Below, piece by piece: positions 54,279 through 62,838 of a stretch of 64,000 nucleotides of DNA. This DNA is from CAVSDF01 sp963726715 (GTDB lineage Bacteria > Bacteroidota > Rhodothermia > Rhodothermales > BA12), in the NCBI GenBank assembly GCA_963726715.1, contig CAVSDF010000007.1, forward strand, positions 286,040 through 350,039, in the 5' to 3' direction. Made by a program: the position numbers and the translations under genes. Numbering within the stretch: the first letter of the stretch is position 1; the number at the start of each line of letters is the position of its first letter. The notes beneath the pieces are model-generated. The model saw only the letters and a list, made by a program, of their open reading frames with translations, had not been told where the DNA came from and searched no databases.

Positions 54279-55826
54279 ATGATGACACCTCTCGACTCTC
54301 GATCCGGCAACCCCGCGTTTCACGTGAAACGTCTCCGGTTCGCCACCCTTCGCGTGCTCGCGCTCGCCGTTCTCGTCACCCTCGCCAGTGGGTGCGCCGT
54401 CACCTCGCGGGACATCGTGACGGGCAAGAAGCGCGGATTCGGGTACTCATGGGAACAGCAGGTGCAAATCGGGCGCGAGTCCGACCCACAGATCGTCTCG
54501 CAGTTCGGCAAGTACGACCAGCGCACGCTCGACACGTACGTCGATGGCATCGGGCAGCGACTGCTTGCGGTGAGCCACCTGCGGCGGGCCGAAACGAGTG
54601 CTGAGGTGCGCAACACGCGCTTCACGTTCCGAGTGCTCGACAGCCCGGTCGTCAACGCCTTCGCCCTCCCCGGTGGCTACATCTATGTGACGCGCGGCCT
54701 GCTCGCACACGTTGAGAATGAGGCGCAGCTTGCCGTCGTGATCGGCCACGAAATCGCGCACGTCGCGCGCCAGCACTCGGCACGGCAGGCATTTGAGGCG
54801 CAGCGCTCACAGCTCGGACTCATCGCGGGCGCGGTCGTCGGGCAGGCGGTGCTGGGCGGAAACACGGCCGAGAACGTCCTCAACATCGGCGGGCAGGGGC
54901 TGCAACTGCTGCAACTCAAGTACGGACGCGACGATGAGACCGAGGCCGACCAGCTCGGCGTCGAGTACGCGACGCTCGCCGGGTACCGCGCCGAGGAAGG
55001 ATCGGATTTCTTCAACTCGCTCAAACGCCTCTCGCAGCAGGGCGGCAGCACCCTCCCCGAGTTCCTCTCGACGCATCCCGACCCCGGAAACCGCGAGGTG
55101 CGCGTTCGCCAGCTCGCGCAGGAATGGGCCTCGCGCGCCCCGACGCCTCCGACGGCGGTCCGTGAGGCCGAGTACGACGCGCAGATCGACGGCATCGTCT
55201 TCGACGAGAACCCGCGTCAAGGGTTCGTCGAGAACGGCACGTTCTACCACCCCGACCTGCGCTTCCAGTTCACCGTTCCGCAGGGCTGGCAGCTGCAGAA
55301 CGACGCCGCCCAGGTGCTCCTCGGGCCGCAGGGCGGGGGGGCGATCGCCCAGATGACGATCTCCAACCAGCCGAGCGCCGAAGCCGCCGCCCGCGCCGCC
55401 AGCGCGCAGCAGGGCGCGACGCTCGTCAACTCGGGTGCGACGACGATCAACGGGCTGAGCGCCTACCAGGTCGTCATCGACGGGCAGACGCAGCAAGGCG
55501 TCATTCGGGCCGCGTACGTATTCATCGAGTACAACGGCGCCGTCTACCAGCTCGCCGGGCAGTCGACGCAGCAGGGCTTCTCGCAATTCCAGAACGCCTT
55601 CTCGCAGTTCTTCGGCAGCTTCCGCGCCCTCACCGACAGCCGCATCCTCGCCGTGCAGCCGGTTCGGCTGAGCCTGCGCGACGTGACCCGCGCGGCGACG
55701 TTCCGTTCGCTCCTGCCCTCCAACCTGCCCGCAGGTGTCACCGCCGACGAGCTCGCCATCGTCAACCAGACGACTCTCGACGCACAGGTCCCGGCCGGAA
55801 CGCGCATCAAGACCATCCAGCGCTGA
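54279..55826 (+). CDS. M48 family metalloprotease lipoprotein
   Basis: 515 residues. A lipoprotein signal (RVLALAVLVTLASGC, Cys at ~40) precedes an M48 zinc protease domain with HExxH in VVIGHEIAHVARQHSARQ (~157) and the third ligand in DETEADQLGVEYA. A C-terminal domain of about 200 residues without TPR (HPDLRFQFTVPQGWQLQN ... IDGQTQQGV) resembles the BepA/LoiP relatives of Bacteroidota. It probably degrades misfolded envelope proteins. The N-terminal codons PAFHVKRL are written on a perfect parS site. It starts at MM (54279 or 54282). Confidence 0.92.
   Translation: MMTPLDSRSGNPAFHVKRLRFATLRVLALAVLVTLASGCAVTSRDIVTGKKRGFGYSWEQQVQIGRESDPQIVSQFGKYDQRTLDTYVDGIGQRLLAVSHLRRAETSAEVRNTRFTFRVLDSPVVNAFALPGGYIYVTRGLLAHVENEAQLAVVIGHEIAHVARQHSARQAFEAQRSQLGLIAGAVVGQAVLGGNTAENVLNIGGQGLQLLQLKYGRDDETEADQLGVEYATLAGYRAEEGSDFFNSLKRLSQQGGSTLPEFLSTHPDPGNREVRVRQLAQEWASRAPTPPTAVREAEYDAQIDGIVFDENPRQGFVENGTFYHPDLRFQFTVPQGWQLQNDAAQVLLGPQGGGAIAQMTISNQPSAEAAARAASAQQGATLVNSGATTINGLSAYQVVIDGQTQQGVIRAAYVFIEYNGAVYQLAGQSTQQGFSQFQNAFSQFFGSFRALTDSRILAVQPVRLSLRDVTRAATFRSLLPSNLPAGVTADELAIVNQTTLDAQVPAGTRIKTIQR
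54316..54331. other. parS site in the M48 protease gene
   Basis: cGTTTCACGTGAAACg: the perfect 14-base parS palindrome, encoding the tell-tale FHVKR. It is 11.5 kb from the mnmG copy. Confidence 0.85.
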
Positions 55827-55838
55827 CGCAGCTCATCG

Positions 55839-55889
55839 GAACGCGACGCGGCGCCGGGGGAATCGCTCCTCCGGCGCCGCGTCGCGTTC
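55839..55889. terminator. Perfect 19-bp hairpin between convergent genes
   Basis: gaacgcgacgcggcgccgg (55839-55857) and its exact complement (55871-55889) enclose a 13-base loop. It sits 13 bases after the M48 stop and 7 before the MaoC stop, so it can end both transcripts. No T-run, as with the hairpin at 15801-15841. Confidence 0.75.
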
Positions 55890-55895
55890 GAGCGG

Positions 55896-56315
55896 TCACG
55901 CAGCCGTGCGAGGCGGCACGAGGACGGCCTCTCCGGCGGCGGCCATCTTCTTGTTCTCGCCGTAGATCCACGCCTTGACGCGGATGTGGCCGAAGCGCTC
56001 GATCTTCTCCTCGACGCGCACCTCGATCGTGATCTCGCTGCCGACGGGCACCGGGCGCAGGAACTTGGTCGAGAGCGAGACGGCGACCGACCCGGCGCCG
56101 GGGTAGTCGTGTGCGAGGACTTTGGAGAGCACGGCCAGCAGAAAGACGCCGTGGACGATGGGGCGCCCGAACGGCGTCTTGGCGGCGGCGGCTTCGTCGA
56201 GGTGGATCGGGTTGTGATCGCCCGAAACGTCGGCGAAGGCCTGCACGTCGGCGGCGGTGATCGTGCGGGAGAACGTGGTGCCGTCGCCGACCTGGATGGT
56301 GTCGTAGGTGCGCAT
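55896..56315 (-). CDS. MaoC-like (R)-hydratase
   Basis: A 139-residue hot-dog-fold hydratase. The catalytic motif ADVSGDHNPIHLDEAAAAKTPFGRPIVHG (seen as DVSGDHNPIHLDE with Asp and His, then GRPIVHGVFLL) matches (R)-specific enoyl-CoA hydratases such as PhaJ. ITAADVQAFADV precedes it. It hydrates trans-2-enoyl-CoA, linking beta-oxidation or fatty-acid synthesis to other pools. The ATG at 56315 overlaps the stop of the glycosyltransferase gene (ATGA). Confidence 0.9.
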   Translation of the reverse strand: MRTYDTIQVGDGTTFSRTITAADVQAFADVSGDHNPIHLDEAAAAKTPFGRPIVHGVFLLAVLSKVLAHDYPGAGSVAVSLSTKFLRPVPVGSEITIEVRVEEKIERFGHIRVKAWIYGENKKMAAAGEAVLVPPRTAA

Positions 56316-57455
56316 CAGAGCGTGGAAAAGATGGAGAGGAGGCGGTCGGCGGTGGCGTCCCACGTGAACGAGGCTGCGCGCTCACGTCCGGCCTGGCCGA
56401 AGCGGGCGCGGAGGTCGGGGCGCATCAGGAGCGTGCGCAGGCTTTCGGCGAGGACCACGGGATTGGATTCAGGGACGAGCAGGCCGGTCTCTCCATCGAC
56501 GATGGCGTCGGGGATGCCGCCGCTGCGGGAGCCGACGACCGGAAGGCCCGCCGCGCCCGCTTCGAGATAGACGAGGCCGAAGCCCTCGACGTCGATGGAA
56601 AGTGTTCGCGGGGTCATCACGAAGATATCGGCGGCACCATACCACGCGGCCAGCGCAGCGTCGCTCTGGCGCCCGGTGAAATGAACGTTGGCCGAAACGC
56701 CGAGGACTCGTGCGAGTGCCTCCAGACCCGCCCGCTCGGGCCCATCGCCAACGACGACGTAGCGCAACCCCGGCCACTCGCGAACGAGCGGAACGAGCGC
56801 CTCCAGCACATCGCCCACACCCTTGCGCTCGACGAGGCGCGCCACGGTGAGCAGAAGCAACCCGTCGCCGCCGAGGGCCTTGGCATCAGGCCCTCCGGTG
56901 GCGTTCTGCATCGCGGCGAGATCGGGAACGGAGGGCACGAGCGGGAGGCCGCTTCCGTTGGGCACGACCGTGCACCGGGCGCCGTCGACCCCGAGGGCGC
57001 GTACGAGGGAGGCGGTGTAGGTGCTCACCGGCACGACGTGGTCGACGCGGCGCAACATCGCGCGCCGCAGCGCCACGAACAGCGCGCCGAGGCCGGGGGG
57101 ACCGGGCAGCAAAAGCTCGCGCCCGTGCGCCGCCGCAACGATCCCGCGCACGCCGCCGCCGGTGCCACACCGACGGTGCGAGCGTCTGCCACTGCGCGTG
57201 GAAGGCAACAGCGCCGCTCTGGCGAGCCAGCACGCGCCCGAGATGGGGCGCCAACCCGAGCAGGTCGGGGCGTACGGGAACGCGGACGACATCGAGGCCG
57301 CGAAGACGGTCGAAGGCCGCCGCCTCGGGATGCGCCGGTGCCACGACGGTGATGGCGTCCACGCGCCGGGCGAAGCGGGTGGCGAGTTCGTCCGTGTAGG
57401 TCTGGATGCCGCCCTCGGCCGGGGGATAGTCCTGCGTGACGAGGATGAGGCGCAT
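56315..57455 (-). CDS. GT4 glycosyltransferase (one frame break)
   Basis: About 380 codons, GT-B fold. The N-terminal half (ATG at 57455) is MRLILVTQDYPPAEGGIQTY with VDAITVVAP and AFHAQWQTLAPSV. The C-terminal half continues in another frame with VRGIVAAAHGREL, CTVVPNGSGL, LLTVARLVERKGV, YVVVGDGPERAGLE, and the nucleotide-sugar EGFGLVYLEAGAAGLPVVGS motif (E-x7-E). The frame changes at about 57165-57190; the locus is 3n+1. It probably transfers a sugar to a lipid or envelope glycan. It is coupled to maoC downstream. Confidence 0.85.
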
Positions 57456-57505
57456 GGGGAATCGGCACGCTGTTAGCAGCGCGTCAACGCAGTCCGGAGT
57501 GAACA

Positions 57506-58588
57506 GTGCCCCCGGCCCGGCGGCCGCAACTGCGCGGCTCGCCACCGCGTTGCCGGGCGTCATTCGCGGTGAACCCCTTGCCCTCCTTGCCCCTCTCCGA
57601 GCGTGTCCGCGCCGCCGCTTCGAGAGCATCGGCGTGGCTCTCCACGCCGATGGGGCAGAGGACCGGTACGTGGGCACGACGCGCGTTCACGGCCGGGCTC
57701 GTCGCTTTCCTCGTCTGGAACCTCGCCCGCAGGGGCATCACCGCAGGCGACGTGTGGCGCTCGCTCCCGTCGACGCCGCTCTTCTACCTCTTCTGGCTCG
57801 CGCTCTACGTCCTCCTGCCGACCGTCGAGACGGCCATCTACGCGCGCATCTGGCGCCTGTCGCCCCGCGAACTCGTGCCGGTCATGCTGCGCAAGCGCGT
57901 GCTCAGCCAGGACGTGCTCGGCTACTCGGGCGAGGTTTTCCTCTACGGATGGGCACGTCAGCGCCTCGGCCCGCCCCCGCCCGACGGCACCGGGCCGCCG
58001 GTCGCGCTCCACATCAAGGACAACATCCTGCTCTCGTCGTTCGCCTCGGTGCTGTCGGCGGCGGTCATCATCGGCGCGGTGCTCCTCACCGGGCACCACA
58101 ACATCGCCGAGGCCTTCCCGAACCCCGGCCCCATCTACGCCGTCCTCGGCACCGTCGCGCTCGTGTTCGTCGTAACGATGGCGACGCGGGCGCGCAAGGC
58201 CGTTTTTACGCTCCCACCGCGCGATCTCGCCGTCCTCGCCGGGTTGCACGTGCTCCGGTTCACGCTCGCCAACATCTTCCTGCTGCTGCTCTGGGAGGTG
58301 AGCGTGCCCGGCCTCCCGCTCCGCGTCTGGGCGACGCTCCTCGTCGTGAACGTGGTCATCGACCGTGTGCCGTTCATCCCGGCCACCGACCTCGTCTTCG
58401 TCAACACCGCCCTCGCGCTCGCCGCGCCGATGGGCGTCCCCCCCGAAGCCATCACCGGCGTGCTCGTCGGCAAGGCTGCGCTCGACAAGCTCCTCAACGC
58501 CGCCCTCTTCACCCTCGCCCCGCTTCTGCGCCCACGCGGCACGGTGGATGCGGACGCCGTGGAACCGGATGAAGACGCGAAGACGTAG
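57506..58588 (+). CDS. Polytopic inner-membrane protein, flippase-like, family not recognised
   Basis: 360 residues as given; GTG at 57569 or ATG at 57650 are plausible later starts. About seven or eight membrane segments are visible, e.g. FTAGLVAFLVWNLARRGIT, PLFYLFWLALYVLLPTVETAIY, LLSSFASVLSAAVIIGAVLL and YAVLGTVALVFVVTMA. The overall look, with conserved polar residues in ETAIYARIWR and GYSGEVFLYGWA, recalls LPG-synthase-like integral proteins (UPF0104) that move lipids, but I cannot confirm this. It lies between two glycosyltransferase genes and may serve the same envelope pathway. Confidence 0.6.
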   Translation: MPPARRPQLRGSPPRCRASFAVNPLPSLPLSERVRAAASRASAWLSTPMGQRTGTWARRAFTAGLVAFLVWNLARRGITAGDVWRSLPSTPLFYLFWLALYVLLPTVETAIYARIWRLSPRELVPVMLRKRVLSQDVLGYSGEVFLYGWARQRLGPPPPDGTGPPVALHIKDNILLSSFASVLSAAVIIGAVLLTGHHNIAEAFPNPGPIYAVLGTVALVFVVTMATRARKAVFTLPPRDLAVLAGLHVLRFTLANIFLLLLWEVSVPGLPLRVWATLLVVNVVIDRVPFIPATDLVFVNTALALAAPMGVPPEAITGVLVGKAALDKLLNAALFTLAPLLRPRGTVDADAVEPDEDAKT

Positions 58589-58660
58589 CGAATGCGTGTC
58601 TCGGGGGATTCGAGGCGCCCCACGGCACACGGCAGGCGAGCGCCCGTTCGTTGGCAGGCC

Positions 58661-59362
58661 ATGCGACTTTCCCTGCCCTCCCGCGCGCTGCTGATCGCCG
58701 CGCCCTTCGCTCTCCTCGCCGCCGTCCCCGCCGGGCGCGTGCTCGACGACTTCAACCAGAGCACCGTCGGCGCCCTGCCCGACGGCTGGGTCTACATCAC
58801 CGGCCAGGGCGAAGTGCGCAGGCCGGATTACGTCGACGACGCCGAGCGGCGCTTCCGCGTCGTGGAGGACGGCACCGGCAACCGCGTCCTCAAGATGACC
58901 ACGCGTGGACGCCCGCACCGCCTGACGCTCCTCGTCAACCAGACCGCCGCGCCGCGCTGGGACCTCTCCGAAGACGCCACGCTCTCGTGGCGCTGGCGTG
59001 CCCGCGCGCTCCCGCCCGGCGCCCGCGAAGACCAGCGGCGCCTCAACGACGTCGGCGCGGCGGTCTACGTGACCTTCGGGCGCGACCTCATCGGGCGTCC
59101 CAAGCAGATCAAGTACACGTACTCGTCGACGCTCCCTGTCGGTACGACGCTGCGGCAGGGTGCGCTCCGCATCGTCGTCGTGTCGACCGGCGCCGAACCA
59201 CTCGGCGTCTGGCGGACCGTCTCGCGCGACGTCCGCGCCGACTACGCGGCGCTCTTCGGCAACCTCCCGCGCGACCCCGTCGGCATCACCGTCTGGAGCG
59301 ACACCGACGACACCGGCTCGGCCGCCGACGTCGACCTCGACGACCTGATGACCGGCTCCTGA
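58661..59362 (+). CDS. DUF3047 secreted protein
   Basis: 233 residues. A signal peptide (SRALLIAAPFALLAAVPAG) precedes a jelly-roll-like DUF3047 domain: LDDFNQSTVGALPDGW, then LTLLVNQTAAPRWDLSED, TLSWRWRARALPPGARED, NDVGAAVYVTFGRDL, and SSTLPVGTT near IKYTYS. The end VTVWSDTDDTGSAADVDLDDL-like segment (seen as WSDTDDTGSAADVD) is typical. The function of DUF3047 is unknown; it may bind carbohydrate. The ATG at 58661 fits the signal peptide. It follows the membrane protein by 72 bases on the same strand. Confidence 0.85.
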   Translation: MRLSLPSRALLIAAPFALLAAVPAGRVLDDFNQSTVGALPDGWVYITGQGEVRRPDYVDDAERRFRVVEDGTGNRVLKMTTRGRPHRLTLLVNQTAAPRWDLSEDATLSWRWRARALPPGAREDQRRLNDVGAAVYVTFGRDLIGRPKQIKYTYSSTLPVGTTLRQGALRIVVVSTGAEPLGVWRTVSRDVRADYAALFGNLPRDPVGITVWSDTDDTGSAADVDLDDLMTGS

Positions 59363-59402
59363 GCCGTCCGAAATAGGACCCCCGTTGTGCGCGGGGTGAG
59401 CC

Positions 59403-59430
59403 GTAGGGGCGGGTTCCCGACCCGCCCGGT
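59403..59430. repeat. GTAGGGG hairpin repeat, copy A
   Basis: gtaggggcgggttcccgacc continuing cgcccgg. It contains the stem gggcgggt/acccgccc. It is the same family as 60690-60718; the two bracket one glycosyltransferase gene. Confidence 0.6.
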
Positions 59431-59478
59431 TGTGCAACCGGATCCCCGGCAGAGCGCCGATTCAACGTGAGAAGCGCG

Positions 59479-60622
59479 TCACGCGCCGCGTTGAAGCCCG
59501 CGCAGCACGCCGACGTAGCGGCCCGCGACGGCGTTCCACGAGAAACGTTCGCGCGTGGCGGCGGCGGTCGTGAGCGCGGAGCGCGGAGAGGCGGCTGCGG
59601 TCGGCGTCGAGCGCGGCGAGGGTGCGGACGAAGGCGTCGGCGTCGCCGGAGGGCACGAGGAGGCCGTTTTCGTCCGGCGTGACGACATCGGGGATGCCCT
59701 CCAGGTTGGCGCCGAGCGTCGGCGTGCCCGCGAGGCCTGCCTCCAGCATCACGATCCCAAAGCCCTCCATGTCGCCCGCGACGGGCCGGTTGGGCATGAC
59801 GAACAGGTCGGCGGCGCGGTAGAGGCGCACGAGCGCGTCTTCGTCTACCTGCCCGACGAGCCGCACGCGGCTGCCGATGCGGTGCTCGGCGATCGCGGCG
59901 CGGATGGCGTCGGTCTCTGGCCCTTCGCCGGTGAGCACCCAGACGACGCGGCGCGGAAGGCGCGGGACGACCTCCGATGCGAACCACGCGAACCCCTTGC
60001 GCCGCACGTGCCGCCCGACACTGAGGAGCACGAGCGCGTCCTCGTCGAGCGTCCCGGTGAGGGGTTCGAGCGCGGTGCGAAGGGCCGCGCGCTCGGCGGG
60101 CGACGCCGGGGACATGCGACCGGTTGCGACGCCGTTCGGAACGACGGTCAGGCGGTCCGGGTCGGCGCCGCGGGCGAGGCACGCCTCGGCGGTGGCGCGG
60201 CTGATGGGGAGGATGGCGTCGAGGGCGCCGAAGACGCGCGGCACGACGCGGCGCTGGTAGGCGGCGACGGGCGTCGTCACGTCGAGGCCGTGGGTGATGG
60301 CGGCGAGGCGCCACCCGCGCGCCCGCAGCCGCGCCCCGACGAACGGCGCCGTCCACGCCGTCACCATCGACGAGTAGAGGACGATGCCCGGCGGTCCGCT
60401 CGCGGCGATCCTCAGCAGCCGCAGGGCGACGTAGGGCAGGAAAAACGGAATCCGCGCGTGCGTCGTCGCCCACGAAGTGCGCAGGACGATGGGCGTGAGA
60501 TCGAGGTCGTCGCGCGCCGCGAGCGCGTCGTACAGTTCGGTCGCCACGCGCTGCATGCCGCCGATGTTGGCCATCGGGCGCCCGGTCGGCGGGAACGAGT
60601 GCGAGACGTAGACGAGGCGCAT
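59479..60622 (-). CDS. GT4 glycosyltransferase (frame break near C-terminus)
   Basis: About 381 codons. The ATG at 60622 starts MRLVYVSHSFPPTGRPMANI with GGMQRVATEL. The donor-binding half has LTVVPNGVATGRM, VLLSVGRHVRRKGFAWF, WVLTGEGPETDAIR, and EGFGIVMLEAGLAGTPTLGA. The last residues in the starting frame lose family likeness (RLSALRAHDRRRHA). A neighbouring frame resumes the expected ERFSWNAVAGRYVGVLRGL, ending at 59479, so the frame breaks at about 59565-59585 (locus 3n+1). An unbroken reading would end at 59462. It probably decorates a surface glycan. Confidence 0.85.
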
Positions 60623-60689
60623 CGGCGAAATCGGGTGCGGAGGAGCCGGTGCGGTGGGAGCCGGTGCGGCGGGGGACAGGGCGGTGGTT

Positions 60690-60718
60690 GTAGGGGCGGG
60701 TCTGAGACCCGCCCCTAC
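60690..60718. repeat. GTAGGGG hairpin repeat, copy B (perfect palindrome)
   Basis: A 14-bp perfect stem, gtaggggcgggtct and agacccgcccctac, with a single central g. It is followed by gg. It shares its ends with the repeats at 59403 and (cccctacgg) 12385. It is intergenic, between two glycosyltransferase genes. Confidence 0.7.
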
Positions 60719-60775
60719 GGACGTTCGGATGCGGGTGGACCGTGCCCCCCGGTGTCACACGTCCGGCATCGCGGC

Positions 60776-61963
60776 CTACGCAGCCGTCCCATCTGGGGTG
60801 AGGCCGGTGAGGGCGGTGTATTCGGTGCGCATGGCGGCGAGCACGACGGGCCACGAGACGCGCTCGGCGCTCGCCCGTGCCGCGGCGGCCATCCGGCGTC
60901 GCGCGGCGTCATCTGCCACGAGGCCTGCGACGGCGTCGGCGAAGGCGGCGGCGTCGCGCGGTGGGCACAGGCGGCCGGTGACGCCATCCTCGACGAGCGA
61001 GCGGCTGCCGGTCGCGTCGGCGACGACCGGGACGACGCCGGACGCCATCGCTTCGAGCGTCACGTTGCCGAACGTCTCGGTCTCCGATGGGAAGACGAAG
61101 ACGTCGGAGGAGGCGTAGGCGGTCGCCAGATCGGCGGCGTCGAGGTGGCCGAGGAAGCGCGTGCCCGGCAGCCGCGCCGCGAGCGCCGCCCGCACCGGCC
61201 CCTCGCCGACGACGACGCTCCGCACCGCCACGCCGCGCGCCGCGAGCCGCTCGACCATCTCCGCAAACACGTCGAGGCCCTTCTCGACGACGAGCCGTCC
61301 GACGTAGGTCACGGCCACGTCATCGGCCGCGATGCCATTCGCTGCGCGCCACGCCTCCGAGCGCCGCGCGGGCGAGAAGAGCCCGGTATCCACACCTCGT
61401 CCCCAGAGGCCCAGACTTCCCGGCACGTCGTGCTCGCGCAGCACGTCGCGCATCGACGCCGAGGGCACGAGGAGGCGGTCGATCTGCCCGTAAAACCAGC
61501 GCAGGTAGCGCCATCCGATGGCGTCGAGGCGGGCGAGGCCGTAGTAGGCGAGGTACGACGGGAAGTGCGTGTGGTAGGTGGCGACCGATGGCACGCCGCG
61601 CCGCCGCGCCCACGCGGCCAGGTGCACGCCGGTCACGTCGGGCGTCGCGATGTGGACGAGGTCGGGCTGCCAGTCGGCCAGCATCTTGCGCTGCCGGGGC
61701 CAGAGGCCGAGGGCGAAGCGGTACTCCGGGCGCCCCGGAATGGCGACCGACGGCACCGGGACGAGCGTCCCGGCGGCCACGACGGGCGGGTTTGCGACCG
61801 TCGGCGCGAACACGCGCACCTCGACGCCGTGCGCCACGAGGTCGCCGACGAGGCGGTTGAGCGTCCGCGTCACGCCGTCGGCGATGTGGTCGTACGCGCC
61901 CGAGGCGAGCGCCACGCGGAGCGGTCCGGGGCGGCGGTCGGGGCGGGGACGGGGCATCGGCAC
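60776..61963 (-). CDS. GT4 glycosyltransferase, mannosyltransferase-like
   Basis: 395 residues, intact. The N-terminal domain is RVALASGAYDHIADGVTRTL, DLVHIATPDVTGVHLAAWAR, and VPSVATYHTHFPSYLAYYGL. The HTHFPSY pattern is typical of the MgtA/PimB-like alpha-mannosyltransferases. The C-terminal domain has RGVDTGLFSPARR, YVGRLVVEKGLDVFAE, VVVGEGPVRAAL, and FPSETETFGNVTLEAMASG with the E-x7-E pair. It likely transfers mannose or glucose from a nucleotide or lipid donor to a membrane lipid. It is divergent from the Uma2-like locus. Confidence 0.92.
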   Translation of the reverse strand: MPMPRPRPDRRPGPLRVALASGAYDHIADGVTRTLNRLVGDLVAHGVEVRVFAPTVANPPVVAAGTLVPVPSVAIPGRPEYRFALGLWPRQRKMLADWQPDLVHIATPDVTGVHLAAWARRRGVPSVATYHTHFPSYLAYYGLARLDAIGWRYLRWFYGQIDRLLVPSASMRDVLREHDVPGSLGLWGRGVDTGLFSPARRSEAWRAANGIAADDVAVTYVGRLVVEKGLDVFAEMVERLAARGVAVRSVVVGEGPVRAALAARLPGTRFLGHLDAADLATAYASSDVFVFPSETETFGNVTLEAMASGVVPVVADATGSRSLVEDGVTGRLCPPRDAAAFADAVAGLVADDAARRRMAAAARASAERVSWPVVLAAMRTEYTALTGLTPDGTAA

Positions 61964-62110
61964 GGAGCGAGGGCGGCGGGAAGACGGGCCAAACGATGCC
62001 CCGGCGGGCGCGGTTCGGTGCAGCCGCGCCGGGCGCGCCGCCGCTCAATTGCCGCCGCGAGACGGGCGAGGGTAACGGCACCGAGTCGTCGGCGTGCGCC
62101 GAACCCGGAT

Positions 62111-62838
62111 ATGCCTTCCGAGCGTCACACGCACGTCCACCCTCAGCGCTTCGACACTGTCGCCTCTCTATCCCCCCCACCGCCGCACGACCTCGTGCCG
62201 CGCCTGCGCCCGATCACGGCGGTCGGAGTACCAGCGGATGGGGAGGTCGGCGTGTTCGGCCCTGAAGAGCGCATGGAGTTGATCGACTGGTGCCTCCTCG
62301 TCAAAGAGCGTATCGGTGGGCCGGACAGCACGGTCGTGATGCGGATGTCGCGCAGCACCTCCGCTTGGCCCTGAACTGCGCCGAGGGAGAACGCGCATTC
62401 GTCAGCGTGCGGAATCCTGTCCGCATCGACGCCTACTCAGAACCAGAGCCCGACATCGCCCTGCTGCGCCCGACGATGCGCCTCGGACGCGTGCCGACCG
62501 CCGCCGATGCGCTCCTTCTCGTTGAGGTGGCCGATGCCACGCTGGCGTTCGACCGCGGTGTCAAGCGGCAGCGCTACGCCCGCGCGGGCATTCCCGAGGT
62601 GTGGGTCGTCGCTGTCGCCGAGCGCTACATCGAGGTTGCCCGCGATCCACAGCCCGACGGCGCCTACGCCGAGATCCGCCGCGTCGGCCTCGACGGTCAC
62701 CTCTCGCCCGCCGCCTTCCCCGACATCGCGCCACTCGCCATCGCCAGCCTGTTCGCCGGGTGGGCGGACGACGAACCGGAGTCGGACTACCGCTGCGCCG
62801 CAGGCGTGAGCGCACCATTTATCCGAGGGCGTCGATGA
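62111..62838 (+). pseudogene. Uma2-family (DUF820) endonuclease-like gene, at least three frame breaks
   Basis: The C-terminal half is well preserved in one frame: RDADVAQHLRLALN, AFVSVRNPVRIDAYSEPEPDIALLRP, LLLVEVADATLAFDRGVKRQ, and RYARAGIPEVWVVAVAE, the PD-(D/E)XK-like core (D, E-x-K variants) of Uma2/DUF820 proteins. The N-terminal half must be read in three frames: HDLVPRLRPITA, then EYQRMG, then EVGVFGPEERMELID. Breaks lie at about 62218, 62240 and 62300-62330. It is either decayed or poorly sequenced. Uma2 genes are abundant, accessory and often decaying. The last 20 bases overlap nadR convergently. Confidence 0.7.

Noticed and set aside
56355..56368. parS-like tcccacgtgaacga
   Set aside because: Only half the palindrome fits, and it encodes the conserved FTWDAT motif of a glycosyltransferase.
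59533..59546. parS-like gttccacgagaaac
   Set aside because: It has a mismatch at the central base pair of the palindrome and simply encodes the RFSWNAV motif conserved in GT4 enzymes, so the resemblance is probably coincidental.
61389..61397. Possible DnaA box (tatccacac)
   Set aside because: A single match inside a glycosyltransferase gene. There is no cluster and no AT-rich unwinding region, so it is not evidence of oriC in this window.
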